Of a stretch of DNA of 64,000 nucleotides, positions 34,320-43,216 are shown in pieces. The notes below the pieces were generated by a model. That model saw nothing but the letters and a program-made list of their open reading frames with translations, was not told the DNA's origin and ran no database searches. Source of the DNA: Caulobacter sp. FWC26 (GTDB taxonomy: Bacteria > Pseudomonadota > Alphaproteobacteria > Caulobacterales > Caulobacteraceae); assembly GCF_002742645.2 (NCBI RefSeq), contig NZ_CP033875.1, forward strand, positions 2,458,001-2,522,000, written 5' to 3'. The position numbers were made by a program, and so were the translations under genes. Position 1 is the first letter of the stretch. Every line of letters starts with the position of its first letter.

Positions 34320-37154
34320 TCAGAAGCGGTAGAGCAGCGCCGCCTTGAAGGCCCGGCCGAACTCCGGCCGACCGACGCCGTAGAGCGCCCCGGCCTCGCC
34401 GCTGATGATCTGGCCCGCGCGCGGATTGCCTTCGGTCAGGCCCAGCTCGTTGGTCAGGTTCGTGCCGTAGGCATAGATCGACAGCGCGTCGCTGACGTTG
34501 AACCGCACCGTGGCGTTGACGAGGGTGTAGGCCGGCAGGCGCGAGGTGTTGGCCGCGTCCGAGAAGCGGTCGCCATAGCGCTCGATGCTGCTCTCGATCC
34601 GCAGACGGCGATCCATCAGATTGACGCCGGGGGCGAGGCGGAACGCGGTCTTCGGTACGCGCACGAGGCGGTTGCCGGTGAAGTCGCGCGTGCGGCTGGC
34701 GGTCCCCGCCGGCGGCTTGATCTGGCAGGTCGGGTCCGAGGCCGAGACCGCGCAGCTCTCCTCGAACTTGTAATCGCCGAACTCGGGGTTCTGGACGGTG
34801 GCGCTGAACCCGAGGTCGAACCAGTCGAGCGGGCGGATCGTGCCCTCCAGCTCCAGGCCCAGCGTCTTTGTGTCGGTGATGCTGGTCTGGTTCACATAGG
34901 CGCCGGTGGTCGGATTGAAGACCAGGCTGCCGAAGGTCAGGGCGTCATAGGCGGTGTGGAACACCGTGGCGTAGAGGTCGAGCTTGCCGGTCGTCAGCTT
35001 GTAGCCCGCCTCGGTCAGATCCATCGTCTGGACGATCGGCGCGGTGTTGGTCGCGTTGGTGATATAGTCGCCCAGCGACGGCAGGCGGAACGCCGAGGTG
35101 TAACGGGCGAACAGGCCCATGTGCTGGCTCAGCCGATAGTCGGCGCCGAGCGTCCAGCCGGTATGGTCAAACTTGCGGGTGAAGCGGTCGTAGACGCCGG
35201 AGCCGGCCAGCACCGTGTCGTCGGCCGGAGTCGGCGAAAGGCCCAGATTGATTGTCGCCGTCCGCTCGCTGCGGCCGGTGAACTCCACCTTCTCCCAACG
35301 CACGCCTGCGTCGATGCGCAGGGCCGACGTCACTTGCCACTCGTCGGTCAGATAGAGCGCGGTGGTGTTGGACTTGCCGTCGCCGTTGGCGAATTCGGCG
35401 CCATAGCGGCTGATGCCATTCTCGGTGAGGCTGGAGAGCACCTTGCCCGTCGCGTCGACGGTCACGAGATCGAGGCGCCGGGCGTTGTCGCGCACGTCCA
35501 GCAGGGCGTTGGCGGAGTAGCGGTTGAAGGCCTCTTCGACATGGGCGTGGTAGACCCCGGCCGCCACGTCATGGGTCTGGCCGCCGATCTCGAACTTGTG
35601 CAGCAGGCGCGTGTCGCTGATCAGTTCGTCCAGCGGCACGGAGACGTAACGCAGCGAGCCGTCCAGCACGAGGCCGTTGCCGTTCTGGCCCGCGCCCGTG
35701 GTGTTGAAAACCTCGCTGGGACTGGTCGCGTAGCGCAGCTGGACGTCGGTCGCGCCGGGCGTCGCCGCCAGCAGGGCGGCGCGATACTGCGCGATGCGGG
35801 CCGACCCCAGCACCGGCGTGTTGGGGAAGAGGCCGATGCGCTTGGACTCCGAGGTCCGGTAGCGCAGCGTCTCCTGCAGGCGCCAGCCATCGGCAACGTC
35901 GTATTTCACGACGGCGGTCGCCTGGGTCAGCTTGACCTCGGTGCCGCGCGACAGGTCCCAGTTGAACGGCCCCTTGGGTCCGCGCAGGGTCAGCTTCTCG
36001 GTCTCGGGTCCCGCCAGGGTCCCGGTCAGCGGATCGAAGCCCGGCGCCGCGCTGGGCTCGCCCGCGGCGTTGAACTTCAGCGGCACGCCGGCGAACAGGA
36101 TGACGTTGTCGTCCAGGTGCTTGATGTTGAAGTCGACGCTGCCGCGCTGGAAGTCGCGACCGATCGAGGCGCGGACCTGATAGCCCTTGTTGGCGGTGAA
36201 GCCCGGATCGCGGATGCCGTCGTCATCGCGCCAGAAGCCGCCGAGGCTGGCGCGCCAATCGCCGATCGGCCCGCCGACATAGGCGTCGACGCGCTTGAGG
36301 CCGTAGTCGCTGGCCTGGACCTTGACGATGCCCTCGCGGGTTTCGCCCTTGCGGGTGATGAAGTTGACCGTGCCGCCCGGCGCGTAGGAGGCGAAGATCG
36401 ACGACGGACCGCCGCGCACCACCTCGATGCGTTCGATCGTCTCGTCCAGGCGGAACGATTGGTCGGCGTTCAGATATCCCAGGCCGCCGTCATGCTGCAC
36501 CGGCGCGCCGTCCTCTTGCAGAGCGATGGCCGAGAAGCCCTCCTGGGGAATGCCGCGCGCCCGGATGTTGGCGCTGGCCTCGCCGCCCGACGCCTCGACC
36601 CAGAAGCCCGGCACCGACTTCAGCGCGTCGGCCACGCCCATCGGTGACCGCAGGCGCAGAGTCTCTTCGTTCATCGTCGTGACGGCGTAGCTGGTCGACA
36701 GGCGCGTGCGGGCGTCCGAACCCGCGCGAGCGGTGACGATCAGCTCCTCCACCGTCGAGACCTCAGCGGCGGCCCCGCCGGCGGCCAAAGGGCCGCCGCC
36801 TCGCTGGCGCAGGGTGATGACCTCGGCCGTGGCGGAGGCGATCTCCAGGTCGCTGCCCTCGATCAGACGGCGCACGGCTTCCTCGCGGCCGTAGGCGCCT
36901 TGCAAGCCCGCCGTGCGGTGCTTGGCCGCCACGTCGTACGGGAAGAGGATCTGGACGCCAGCTTGACGCGAGAAGGCGTTCAGCGCCTGGGCCGTGTCGC
37001 CGGCCGGGATCTTGAATTCCACCCGCGCGGCCGCTTGCGCATGGGCCGCGGCCGGCGCGAAGGCGACGAGCGCCGAGGTGGCCAGAAGCAGACAGGCGCC
37101 AAGGCGCGGCGCTCCGTGGCGCGTCCAAGTCTTGATCATCATATTTCGCCCCAT
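34320..37154 (-). CDS. TonB-dependent receptor with N-terminal STN signalling domain (locus A)
   Basis: The 944-residue outer-membrane transporter has, in order: a signal peptide (to about residue 39, AAAHA); an STN domain (FKIPAGDTAQALNAFSRQAG, EAVRRLIEGSDLE); a TonB-box-like EELIVTAR; a plug domain (AIALQEDGAPVQHDG, EVVRGGPSSIFASYAPGG); and a 22-stranded barrel ending in an aromatic residue (AALLYRF). The STN domain, with fecR and an ECF sigma gene immediately upstream, marks a transducer that reports ligand binding and induces its own operon. The overall pattern recalls ferric-siderophore receptors, but the ligand is unknown. The ATG at 37154 is used; 37142 is an alternative. Confidence 0.92.
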   Translation of the reverse strand: MGRNMMIKTWTRHGAPRLGACLLLATSALVAFAPAAAHAQAAARVEFKIPAGDTAQALNAFSRQAGVQILFPYDVAAKHRTAGLQGAYGREEAVRRLIEGSDLEIASATAEVITLRQRGGGPLAAGGAAAEVSTVEELIVTARAGSDARTRLSTSYAVTTMNEETLRLRSPMGVADALKSVPGFWVEASGGEASANIRARGIPQEGFSAIALQEDGAPVQHDGGLGYLNADQSFRLDETIERIEVVRGGPSSIFASYAPGGTVNFITRKGETREGIVKVQASDYGLKRVDAYVGGPIGDWRASLGGFWRDDDGIRDPGFTANKGYQVRASIGRDFQRGSVDFNIKHLDDNVILFAGVPLKFNAAGEPSAAPGFDPLTGTLAGPETEKLTLRGPKGPFNWDLSRGTEVKLTQATAVVKYDVADGWRLQETLRYRTSESKRIGLFPNTPVLGSARIAQYRAALLAATPGATDVQLRYATSPSEVFNTTGAGQNGNGLVLDGSLRYVSVPLDELISDTRLLHKFEIGGQTHDVAAGVYHAHVEEAFNRYSANALLDVRDNARRLDLVTVDATGKVLSSLTENGISRYGAEFANGDGKSNTTALYLTDEWQVTSALRIDAGVRWEKVEFTGRSERTATINLGLSPTPADDTVLAGSGVYDRFTRKFDHTGWTLGADYRLSQHMGLFARYTSAFRLPSLGDYITNATNTAPIVQTMDLTEAGYKLTTGKLDLYATVFHTAYDALTFGSLVFNPTTGAYVNQTSITDTKTLGLELEGTIRPLDWFDLGFSATVQNPEFGDYKFEESCAVSASDPTCQIKPPAGTASRTRDFTGNRLVRVPKTAFRLAPGVNLMDRRLRIESSIERYGDRFSDAANTSRLPAYTLVNATVRFNVSDALSIYAYGTNLTNELGLTEGNPRAGQIISGEAGALYGVGRPEFGRAFKAALLYRF

Positions 37155-37212
37155 CTAGGTCGCCGAAAAACCGGCGTCTCGCTCAGCAAGATGGAGCGGG
37201 GGCGAGAAACCT

Positions 37213-38160
37213 CTATCGAGATTTGAGAAGAATTCGTGACGATCCGTCGTCGATGATCCGTAGGCCGAACGTTGTCCGGAGGGCCTCCAGGAAGCTTTCG
37301 GGGTTACCGGTCAGGAAACGGCCACCCAGACGCATCGCGCCGACCTTGGGCTCTTCTATGACCATCTTGCGTACGAGGTAGCGATTGTACTCCTCGACCG
37401 CGTCGGACAGGCGCTGCCCCTCGAAAACGATTTCACCGCGACGCCACGCCTGAACGTTCTGGACCTCGTCTTCCGGCGCGGTCGCGACGGCGACGCCCGT
37501 GGCGGTGACGGCCAGGGCCTGGCGGGGGTCGGTGGCGCTGATCACGGCGGCCTGGGTTTCGCCCGCCGCCGTCCGGACCGCCGCCCGGCCAGCCAGCACG
37601 ATCAGGTCCAGCCCCGTCGATCTCAGGCGCGCGTTGAATTGGCCTGGCGCGAGGTTGGCCAGCCCGGTCGGCGTGAAGAGCTCGAACGGCCGCAGCGCAT
37701 CGTGGGCGATCGTCAGGGCGATCTCCCCTCGCCTTAGCCATAGCCTTCGCCGGTCGCGACCAAAGCGCCAGAGCACTTCGGTGTCGGTGTTCAGCTCGAC
37801 CGAGCTGCCGTCCGGAAGCGACATCGTGCGACGCTCCCCCACCCCGGTGACCGTGCGGGCGCGCAGCCACTGGTCGCGCCCCAGATAGGCGGCGCCCGAA
37901 AGGCCCGCCGCGAGGGCGAGACCGCCGCCCAGCCACGCGCGCCGGCTCATTGCCGGCTGGGCCCGAGGCGGCGCGTCGCGCAGGGCGTCCAGCCGGCTCC
38001 ACGCCGCGGCGACCTCGGCGAAGGCCGCCGCGCGGCGAGGGTCGGCGTCGCGCCAGGCTTCGAATTCCCGGGAATCCGCTCGTCCGGCGTCCAGGCGCGC
38101 CAGCCACTCCGAAGCCTGGGCGATCAGCGCGTCTCTGTCTTGATCGCCCGCTTGCGCCAT
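37213..38160 (-). CDS. FecR-family anti-sigma factor (locus A)
   Basis: The 315-residue protein has an N-terminal cytoplasmic DUF4880-type domain (QASEWLARLDAGRADSREFE, AWRDADPRRAAAFAEV), one transmembrane helix (about 77-94, AWLGGGLALAAGLSGAAYLG) and a periplasmic FecR domain (GERRTMSLPDGSSVELNTDT, RGEIVFEGQRLSDAVEEYNR). It relays the signal from the receptor STN domain to the sigma factor. Its start overlaps the sigma gene by 37 nt and has AAGGCGAG upstream. Confidence 0.93.
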   Translation of the reverse strand: MAQAGDQDRDALIAQASEWLARLDAGRADSREFEAWRDADPRRAAAFAEVAAAWSRLDALRDAPPRAQPAMSRRAWLGGGLALAAGLSGAAYLGRDQWLRARTVTGVGERRTMSLPDGSSVELNTDTEVLWRFGRDRRRLWLRRGEIALTIAHDALRPFELFTPTGLANLAPGQFNARLRSTGLDLIVLAGRAAVRTAAGETQAAVISATDPRQALAVTATGVAVATAPEDEVQNVQAWRRGEIVFEGQRLSDAVEEYNRYLVRKMVIEEPKVGAMRLGGRFLTGNPESFLEALRTTFGLRIIDDGSSRILLKSR

Positions 38161-38705
38161 GTACTCGCCTTAACTCCGATCCTTCGGCCTTCGTCCGCCG
38201 CCAACGCCTTGGTGAGTAGGGCCAATCCCTTGGCCAAGTGCTTTTCAACCGTAGAGATGGACAAGTTCAACCGAACCGCTATCTGGCCCGGCGCAAGCCC
38301 CTCCATTTTCCGCAGCGTGACCACGCGTCGACATTGTTCCGGCAGCCGATCGACCGCCTCTATCACGCGCAGCAACTCTTCCCGAGCGCTCGCGACGGCA
38401 TAGGCGTCCGGCGCAGGATCCGGCAGAGCTTCCATCTCCAGCACTCCGATCTGACGGATGCCGACGACCTTGGCCCGCCGAACGCGCTCGAACGCGAGGT
38501 TTCGAATGATGGTGAGGACAAAGCGCTCCGGGCGCTCCAACCGGCGCCAGTCCTGAACGCCAAGCACTTTGGCGTAGGCTTCTTGCACGAGGTCCTCGGC
38601 CTCGACCGCGTCGCGCGTCAGCTTGCGCGCATAGGCGCGATAGCTCGGCGCGAACGGCAAGACCGCCTCGGCGAACCATTTGTCGATGTCGCGTAGCCAG
38701 GCCAT
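38124..38705 (-). CDS. ECF sigma factor, FecI type (locus A)
   Basis: The 193-residue protein contains sigma region 2 (AEDLVQEAYAKVL, FVLTIIRNLAFERVRRAK) and region 4 (AVDRLPEQCRRVVTLRKMEG, APGQIAVRLNLSISTVEKHL). It should direct transcription of the downstream receptor operon on release from FecR. The ATG at 38705 follows GGGA; a GTG one codon earlier is also possible. Confidence 0.93.
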   Translation of the reverse strand: MAWLRDIDKWFAEAVLPFAPSYRAYARKLTRDAVEAEDLVQEAYAKVLGVQDWRRLERPERFVLTIIRNLAFERVRRAKVVGIRQIGVLEMEALPDPAPDAYAVASAREELLRVIEAVDRLPEQCRRVVTLRKMEGLAPGQIAVRLNLSISTVEKHLAKGLALLTKALAADEGRRIGVKASTWRKRAIKTETR

Positions 38706-38926
38706 CACGCCGCGTCCCGTCAGCGATCACCGCCGACTCTCGATTGCTGCACTAGCGACCCCGGGTGTCAGTTTAGCGACACCGCCTCGACGACGGATGT
38801 TCGAGCGCGCTCGCCGTCCCGGCGCCGTTTTCGGGCGCGCGATACTGAGGCGGCGCTAGATCATTCGCATGCGTTGGCTGTCACAGTTCGCGGCTACGGT
38901 GCCACAGCGTATGGACTGAGTGATCG

Positions 38927-39904
38927 ATGCAGCGTCGGCTTCCGCCCCTTGAAAACATACAGGCGTTTATCGAGGCGGCTCGCGGCCCGAACTTCCGTGC
39001 GGCCGCAGAGCGTTGCGCCATCAGTCCCGCCGCCTTTTCGCGCCGCCTGCAAGCGCTGGCCTCGCAATTCGATCGCGTCCTGTTCGAACGCACGCCCGAA
39101 GGCCTTCGGCTGACCGAGGCCGGAGCGCGTTGCCTGCGCGAATTGGAACCGGCCTATCTGGAACTGCGCCGAGCGACCCGCGCCGCGGTGGGGGACGATC
39201 TCGAGCAAAGTGACGTGCGCCTATCCCTGTCGCATTCCCTGGCGGTCGGCTGGCTGATCCCGCGCTTGGGTGATCTCGGCAACGTCGCGCCGGACATCCG
39301 GCTGTCATTCGACACCATTCGTGACGACTCGGCGCTGCGGCGCGGCGCGGTCGATCTGGCGGTCTGTTTTAGCGACACGGATTTTTCGGGCCTCTCGTCT
39401 CGCGCGCTGATCACTGTTTCGGCCACGCCGGTCGCCTCGCCGGAGGTCGCGGCGCGCTTCCAGGCCAATCCCGACCTCTCGGCCTTCCCCCGGCTCGCCG
39501 TCAGCGTTCCGCTCAACGTCTGGGACTGGTGGACGGATCAGGCCGGCCTGACCCGTCTAGCCGCGACCACACGCTTCGACGTGATGCAGGCCGCGTACGA
39601 GGCGGCGGCCCAGGGCATGGGCGTCGTCCTGGGCGCCCTGCCCACCGTGCAGCCCTATCTCGATGATGGCAGGCTCGTCGAACTGGGCCTTCCCTGGCTC
39701 AAGTATCCCGGCGAGTACCGCCTGGCGGCCACGAGCGCCGGAAGACGGCGGCGCTCGGTCGCGACGGTGTGGTCTTGGCTGGAGCGCCAGGCGGCCAGCA
39801 CTCCGACCGTCTATCTGTCAAAGGCTTCGCGAAGCAGGTCGGACAGCCTGTACCCCGCGAGCGCGGCCCGCGCCTCGGCCACGGCTGCCGCCTCCTCGGC
39901 ATAG
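38927..39904 (+). CDS. LysR-family regulator (GcvA type) with C-terminal extension
   Basis: The HTH (LENIQAFIEAARGPNFRAAAERC, ISPAAFSRRLQALASQFDRV, written in two parts) is followed by a periplasmic-binding-like domain (LSHSLAVGWLIPRLGDL, GAVDLAVCFSDTDFSG, GMGVVLGALPTVQPYLDDGRL). The 325-residue protein is longer than typical; the last 25 or so residues (SRSRSDSLYPASAARAS) have low complexity and run 94 nt into the convergent nuclease gene. This may reflect loss of an earlier stop codon. Divergent from the FecI-type sigma factor and convergent to the nuclease; target unknown. Confidence 0.85.
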   Translation: MQRRLPPLENIQAFIEAARGPNFRAAAERCAISPAAFSRRLQALASQFDRVLFERTPEGLRLTEAGARCLRELEPAYLELRRATRAAVGDDLEQSDVRLSLSHSLAVGWLIPRLGDLGNVAPDIRLSFDTIRDDSALRRGAVDLAVCFSDTDFSGLSSRALITVSATPVASPEVAARFQANPDLSAFPRLAVSVPLNVWDWWTDQAGLTRLAATTRFDVMQAAYEAAAQGMGVVLGALPTVQPYLDDGRLVELGLPWLKYPGEYRLAATSAGRRRRSVATVWSWLERQAASTPTVYLSKASRSRSDSLYPASAARASATAAASSA

Positions 39905-40752
39905 CCCGGCGGCAACGCCTTGGCTTGCTTCGCCGACGGGCCGCCGACGGGTCCTGAAGCATAGACGCGGGACGCCGCCAGCGCTCGGCTCTCTTCGGCC
40001 CAATCGCTGTAGTTGGCCGCGACGGCGTGCGCGACGCCCGGCGCCAGGACCGTTCGCGGAAGACGGCGCTCCAGCTCGATCGCGCGCGCGCGCACCGAGC
40101 CGATGTCGCCTGCGCGATGGACGGCGTCGTCCCAGAACCAGTGCAGGGTTTCGGGACGGCCGGTCACGGGGTCGATGACGAACTGTTGGCTGCCGGCCTT
40201 GTCGCTTTCCGGATACTGGCTGGAGAACAGCTGCGCCGTATGGAGCGGTTGATGCACGTCTCCGGCGAGGTGCATCACCCAACACAGCGCCACGGCGCGC
40301 TGGGCGGGCGTGGCGGCGCGGTTGGCCATGACGCGGGCGTTGAGGGCGAAGGCCTCGACACCGTCCATGGCGACATCCGGAGCGGGCGCGTTGGCGGGCG
40401 GATCTTCGGTCCGGACAATGGGTTTTAGCTCCAGATGCCAGCTGGGTTGGTCATAACCGGTCAGACGCGCATCGTCGGGCCAGCGCGCGCACTCCATCAT
40501 CAGCCGTAGCGCCCGCTCTCGCCCCTCGCTGCGGTCTTCGGCCACCTCGAACGCGCCCCGGTCGGGATGGCTGTCCAGCACCGCGACCACGCGATCGATG
40601 ACCGCGGGATCCCGAACCTCCAGCGCGTCGAAGGCGATCGCGGCGATGACCATGTGCCCCGGCCGCGTCCAAGCGGCGGCCGGAGCGGCGTCAAACGACA
40701 AGGCGGTCAGAAGCGCCAGTCCCGCCGCGCCCAGGCATGTCCGAGCCCTCAT
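39811..40752 (-). CDS. S1/P1-family nuclease, exported
   Basis: S1/P1 nucleases are tri-zinc enzymes cleaving single-stranded DNA, RNA and 3'-phosphates. The 313-residue protein has a signal peptide ending AAPAAA, so the mature enzyme starts with Trp (WTRPGHMVIAAIAFDAL), as required because the N-terminal Trp ligates zinc. Further ligand motifs are MHLAGDVHQPLHTAQLF and LHWFWDDAVHR. The ATG at 40752 overlaps the TonB receptor stop by one base (TGATG), indicating coupled translation. An outer-membrane receptor and periplasmic nuclease in one operon suggests uptake of nucleic-acid breakdown products (inference). Confidence 0.92.
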   Translation of the reverse strand: MRARTCLGAAGLALLTALSFDAAPAAAWTRPGHMVIAAIAFDALEVRDPAVIDRVVAVLDSHPDRGAFEVAEDRSEGRERALRLMMECARWPDDARLTGYDQPSWHLELKPIVRTEDPPANAPAPDVAMDGVEAFALNARVMANRAATPAQRAVALCWVMHLAGDVHQPLHTAQLFSSQYPESDKAGSQQFVIDPVTGRPETLHWFWDDAVHRAGDIGSVRARAIELERRLPRTVLAPGVAHAVAANYSDWAEESRALAASRVYASGPVGGPSAKQAKALPPGYAEEAAAVAEARAALAGYRLSDLLREAFDR

Positions 40753-43043
40753 CAAAAGCTGGCCCCGAGGCGGATGAAGTATTCGCGGCCGTCCACGCCG
40801 ATACCCCCCGCTTCGGTATAGGGCCTCCCGTCGACCTGACCTCGCACCCGGTCGGGATAGGCGTCCGTGGCGTTCAGCACGCCCGCCTGAACGCGCATCC
40901 GCTCTGTCACTTGATAGGCGACCGTCAGATCCAGCGTGGCGTCGGAGCCGAACACTTGGATCGGCCCGACAGGGGCGGCTTTGTAGCGCCCGAAGCGCGC
41001 CGCGTCGGCCGTCAGGCTCCAGCGGCCCATCCGTAGATCCGCCGACAGGGTTAGCTTATTGCGGGGCTCGGCGTCGGCCAGCGTGTTCAGCGACGTCGCC
41101 GCCAGAAGCGGCAAGGCTGGGATTACCGGATTGCTCCGCAGTTCGCGGGGGTCGGTGTCGAACGCGGCGTAGCCAAAGGTCAGGCTCAGCTTGCCGTCAC
41201 GGCCAATCTGGGTGCGCCAGTTCCCCGTGGCCTCGATTCCTTGGGTGCGCGTATCGAGAGCGTTGGTGAAGAAGCGAACCTGGCTGGCGTTGGTGATGCC
41301 GGCCTTCTGCAGGATCGCCGTGACGGCCGCACCGGTCAGGGACTCGCTGAGTGCGATGCGATCTTCAATTTCGATCCGGAAGGCGTCGAGACTGAAGGTC
41401 AGGCCCTCGCGGGGCGTCAAGACGACGCCGCCGGAGTAGTGTTTGGAAGTCTCCGGACGCAGATCGCTCGCCCCCAGGGCGCGGGCGACAGGATCGGTCA
41501 CGGCGAAGGTGCCGATGTTGACCAGGGCGCCGGCGCTGAGCTGACTGGTGACCGTCGAAAAATACTGCTGCTGCAACGACGGGGCGCGGAAGCCGGTGCT
41601 GGCCGTCGTCCGCGCCGCCAACCAGGGCGTGGCCCGCCAGAACGCCGAGACCTTGCCCGTCGCCTTGCGTCCGAAGTCGCTATAATCCTCGGCGCGGCCG
41701 GCGACGCCAATGTCCAGACCGTTGACCGGGCTGAATTCGGCATCAACGAAAGCGGCCGACGCGTGGCGATCGACGTCGATCGGCTCTGGCGGGTTGAAGC
41801 CAGGAAAGCCTTGCGCGCCCGCGCCGGTGAACGAGGCCGTCTCGCCCGACCGGATCTTGAAGGTCTCGCGGCGATGCTCAAGGCCCAACGCTAGATTGGC
41901 GCCCGCCATCACGCCGCGAAAGGCGCGGCTGACCGTGAGGTTGGCTATGTTTTGGCCATAGGTCACGCCGCCTGAATCGAACCGCGTTGGGCTGCCCGCG
42001 CCGAGCGAAGTGTTGACGCTGTTGGACAGCTTGAAGTCGCCCCGGTCATAACCGGCGGTGTCGCTCAGATCGTAGCGCCAGCCCGCCATCTCGCCCCGCA
42101 CGCCGACCGCGCCGCCCAGATCAAGCATGTCGAGATTGACGTAGGGCAGGAAGCCGTTGGGATAGAGCGTTGGCGCGACGCTGGGCAGGCGAAAAAGCGG
42201 CGTGCTGGTCGAGTCGCGCCAGGCCAGGGTTCCGAAGCCATAGGCGCGCGCGTCGCCAGGCAGACCCACCTCCGCATTGGCGGTCAGCAGCAGGTTTGTC
42301 GCCTCGGGATCGCCCGTGCGCTGGCTGACGCGACCGACGCGCGGATCGATCTCGGCCGAGTTGGTCGGCTTTCTGTTCCGGGCCTCCCCAGTCACGGTGA
42401 GGAACCCGTCGTGGCCGAGCCGCAGGCCGAGGCGACCCGCCCCGACGACGGACTGGCCATCGCCATCCTCTGTCACGCCGGTTGTGAGCGTCGCCTCGCC
42501 GCCGCGAGCGTCGGAGCGCAGGACGATGTTGATCACGCCGGCGATGGCGTCCGAGCCATACTGAGCGGCCGCGCCATCGCGCAGCACCTCGATGCGGGCG
42601 ATAGCCGCGACCGGGATGGTGTTGATGTCGACCGGCACCGTGCCGCGGCCGACGCCGTTGTTGAAGTTCAGCACCGACGAGGCATGGCGGCGATGGCCGT
42701 TGACCAGGATCAGAACCTGATCGGGGCCCAGCCCCCTCAGTGAGAAACCGCGCGTGCTGCTGGATGACGGCGAGGTCTGGGAGCGCGGATAGTTGAACGA
42801 CGGCGCCAGGAAGCCGAGGACCTTGCCCAGGTCGGTGAAGCCGCGCTGCGCTAGCATTTCGCCGGAGAATACGTCGACCGGCGCGGCGGTCTCGGTCGCC
42901 AGGCGTCCCGGCACCCGCGACCCGACCACCAGCACCTCGTCCAGCACCGTTTCCGGAGGTGACGACGACTGGGCGAAAGCCAACGTCGCACCAAACGACA
43001 CCGTCAGCGCCGCACCGGCCGCCAACCCCTTGAACACCGTCAT
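40752..43043 (-). CDS. TonB-dependent receptor coupled to S1/P1 nuclease
   Basis: The 763-residue protein has a signal peptide (to about residue 24, LAFA) and no STN domain. The TonB-box region is VLDEVLVVGSR. The plug carries RGFSLRGLGPDQVLILVNGH and EVLRDGAAAQYGSDAIAGVI. A barrel follows with a terminal LGASF. This plug pattern is common among Xanthomonas/Caulobacter receptors for organic ligands. GGGGG precedes the ATG. Cotranscribed with the nuclease downstream and probably following the PHP hydrolase gene 173 bp upstream. Lack of STN fits the absence of an adjacent FecR. Confidence 0.93.
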   Translation of the reverse strand: MTVFKGLAAGAALTVSFGATLAFAQSSSPPETVLDEVLVVGSRVPGRLATETAAPVDVFSGEMLAQRGFTDLGKVLGFLAPSFNYPRSQTSPSSSSTRGFSLRGLGPDQVLILVNGHRRHASSVLNFNNGVGRGTVPVDINTIPVAAIARIEVLRDGAAAQYGSDAIAGVINIVLRSDARGGEATLTTGVTEDGDGQSVVGAGRLGLRLGHDGFLTVTGEARNRKPTNSAEIDPRVGRVSQRTGDPEATNLLLTANAEVGLPGDARAYGFGTLAWRDSTSTPLFRLPSVAPTLYPNGFLPYVNLDMLDLGGAVGVRGEMAGWRYDLSDTAGYDRGDFKLSNSVNTSLGAGSPTRFDSGGVTYGQNIANLTVSRAFRGVMAGANLALGLEHRRETFKIRSGETASFTGAGAQGFPGFNPPEPIDVDRHASAAFVDAEFSPVNGLDIGVAGRAEDYSDFGRKATGKVSAFWRATPWLAARTTASTGFRAPSLQQQYFSTVTSQLSAGALVNIGTFAVTDPVARALGASDLRPETSKHYSGGVVLTPREGLTFSLDAFRIEIEDRIALSESLTGAAVTAILQKAGITNASQVRFFTNALDTRTQGIEATGNWRTQIGRDGKLSLTFGYAAFDTDPRELRSNPVIPALPLLAATSLNTLADAEPRNKLTLSADLRMGRWSLTADAARFGRYKAAPVGPIQVFGSDATLDLTVAYQVTERMRVQAGVLNATDAYPDRVRGQVDGRPYTEAGGIGVDGREYFIRLGASF

Positions 43044-43118
43044 GACTGAAACCCCCGTCTCGTGACGAGGCGTTTAGTCCGAGCTCCCACCACGGCGCGA
43101 ACGCAAAGGCCGCAACGG

Positions 43119-43137
43119 CGTTGCGCGGCGCGCAACG
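43119..43137. promoter_or_regulatory. 19-bp perfect palindrome upstream of the nuclease-linked receptor
   Basis: CGTTGCGCG-G-CGCGCAACG is a 9-1-9 perfect dyad, 76 bp upstream of the receptor ATG and 80 bp after the PHP stop. No T-tract follows on the minus strand, so an operator or mRNA hairpin is more likely than a terminator. Confidence 0.5.
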
Positions 43138-43216
43138 TCCCCAGCTGCTCTGCCTTCGGTCTCCGATGAAGATCGCACGAGCGCACCTTCTCTTGAGGGT
43201 CGCCCGCCCTTGTCGC

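Noticed and set aside
34956..36647. 563-codon plus-strand open frame opposite TonB receptor A
   Set aside because: Antisense shadow: the minus-strand receptor has plug, barrel and STN features, and the plus frame lacks recognisable domains or a ribosome-binding site.
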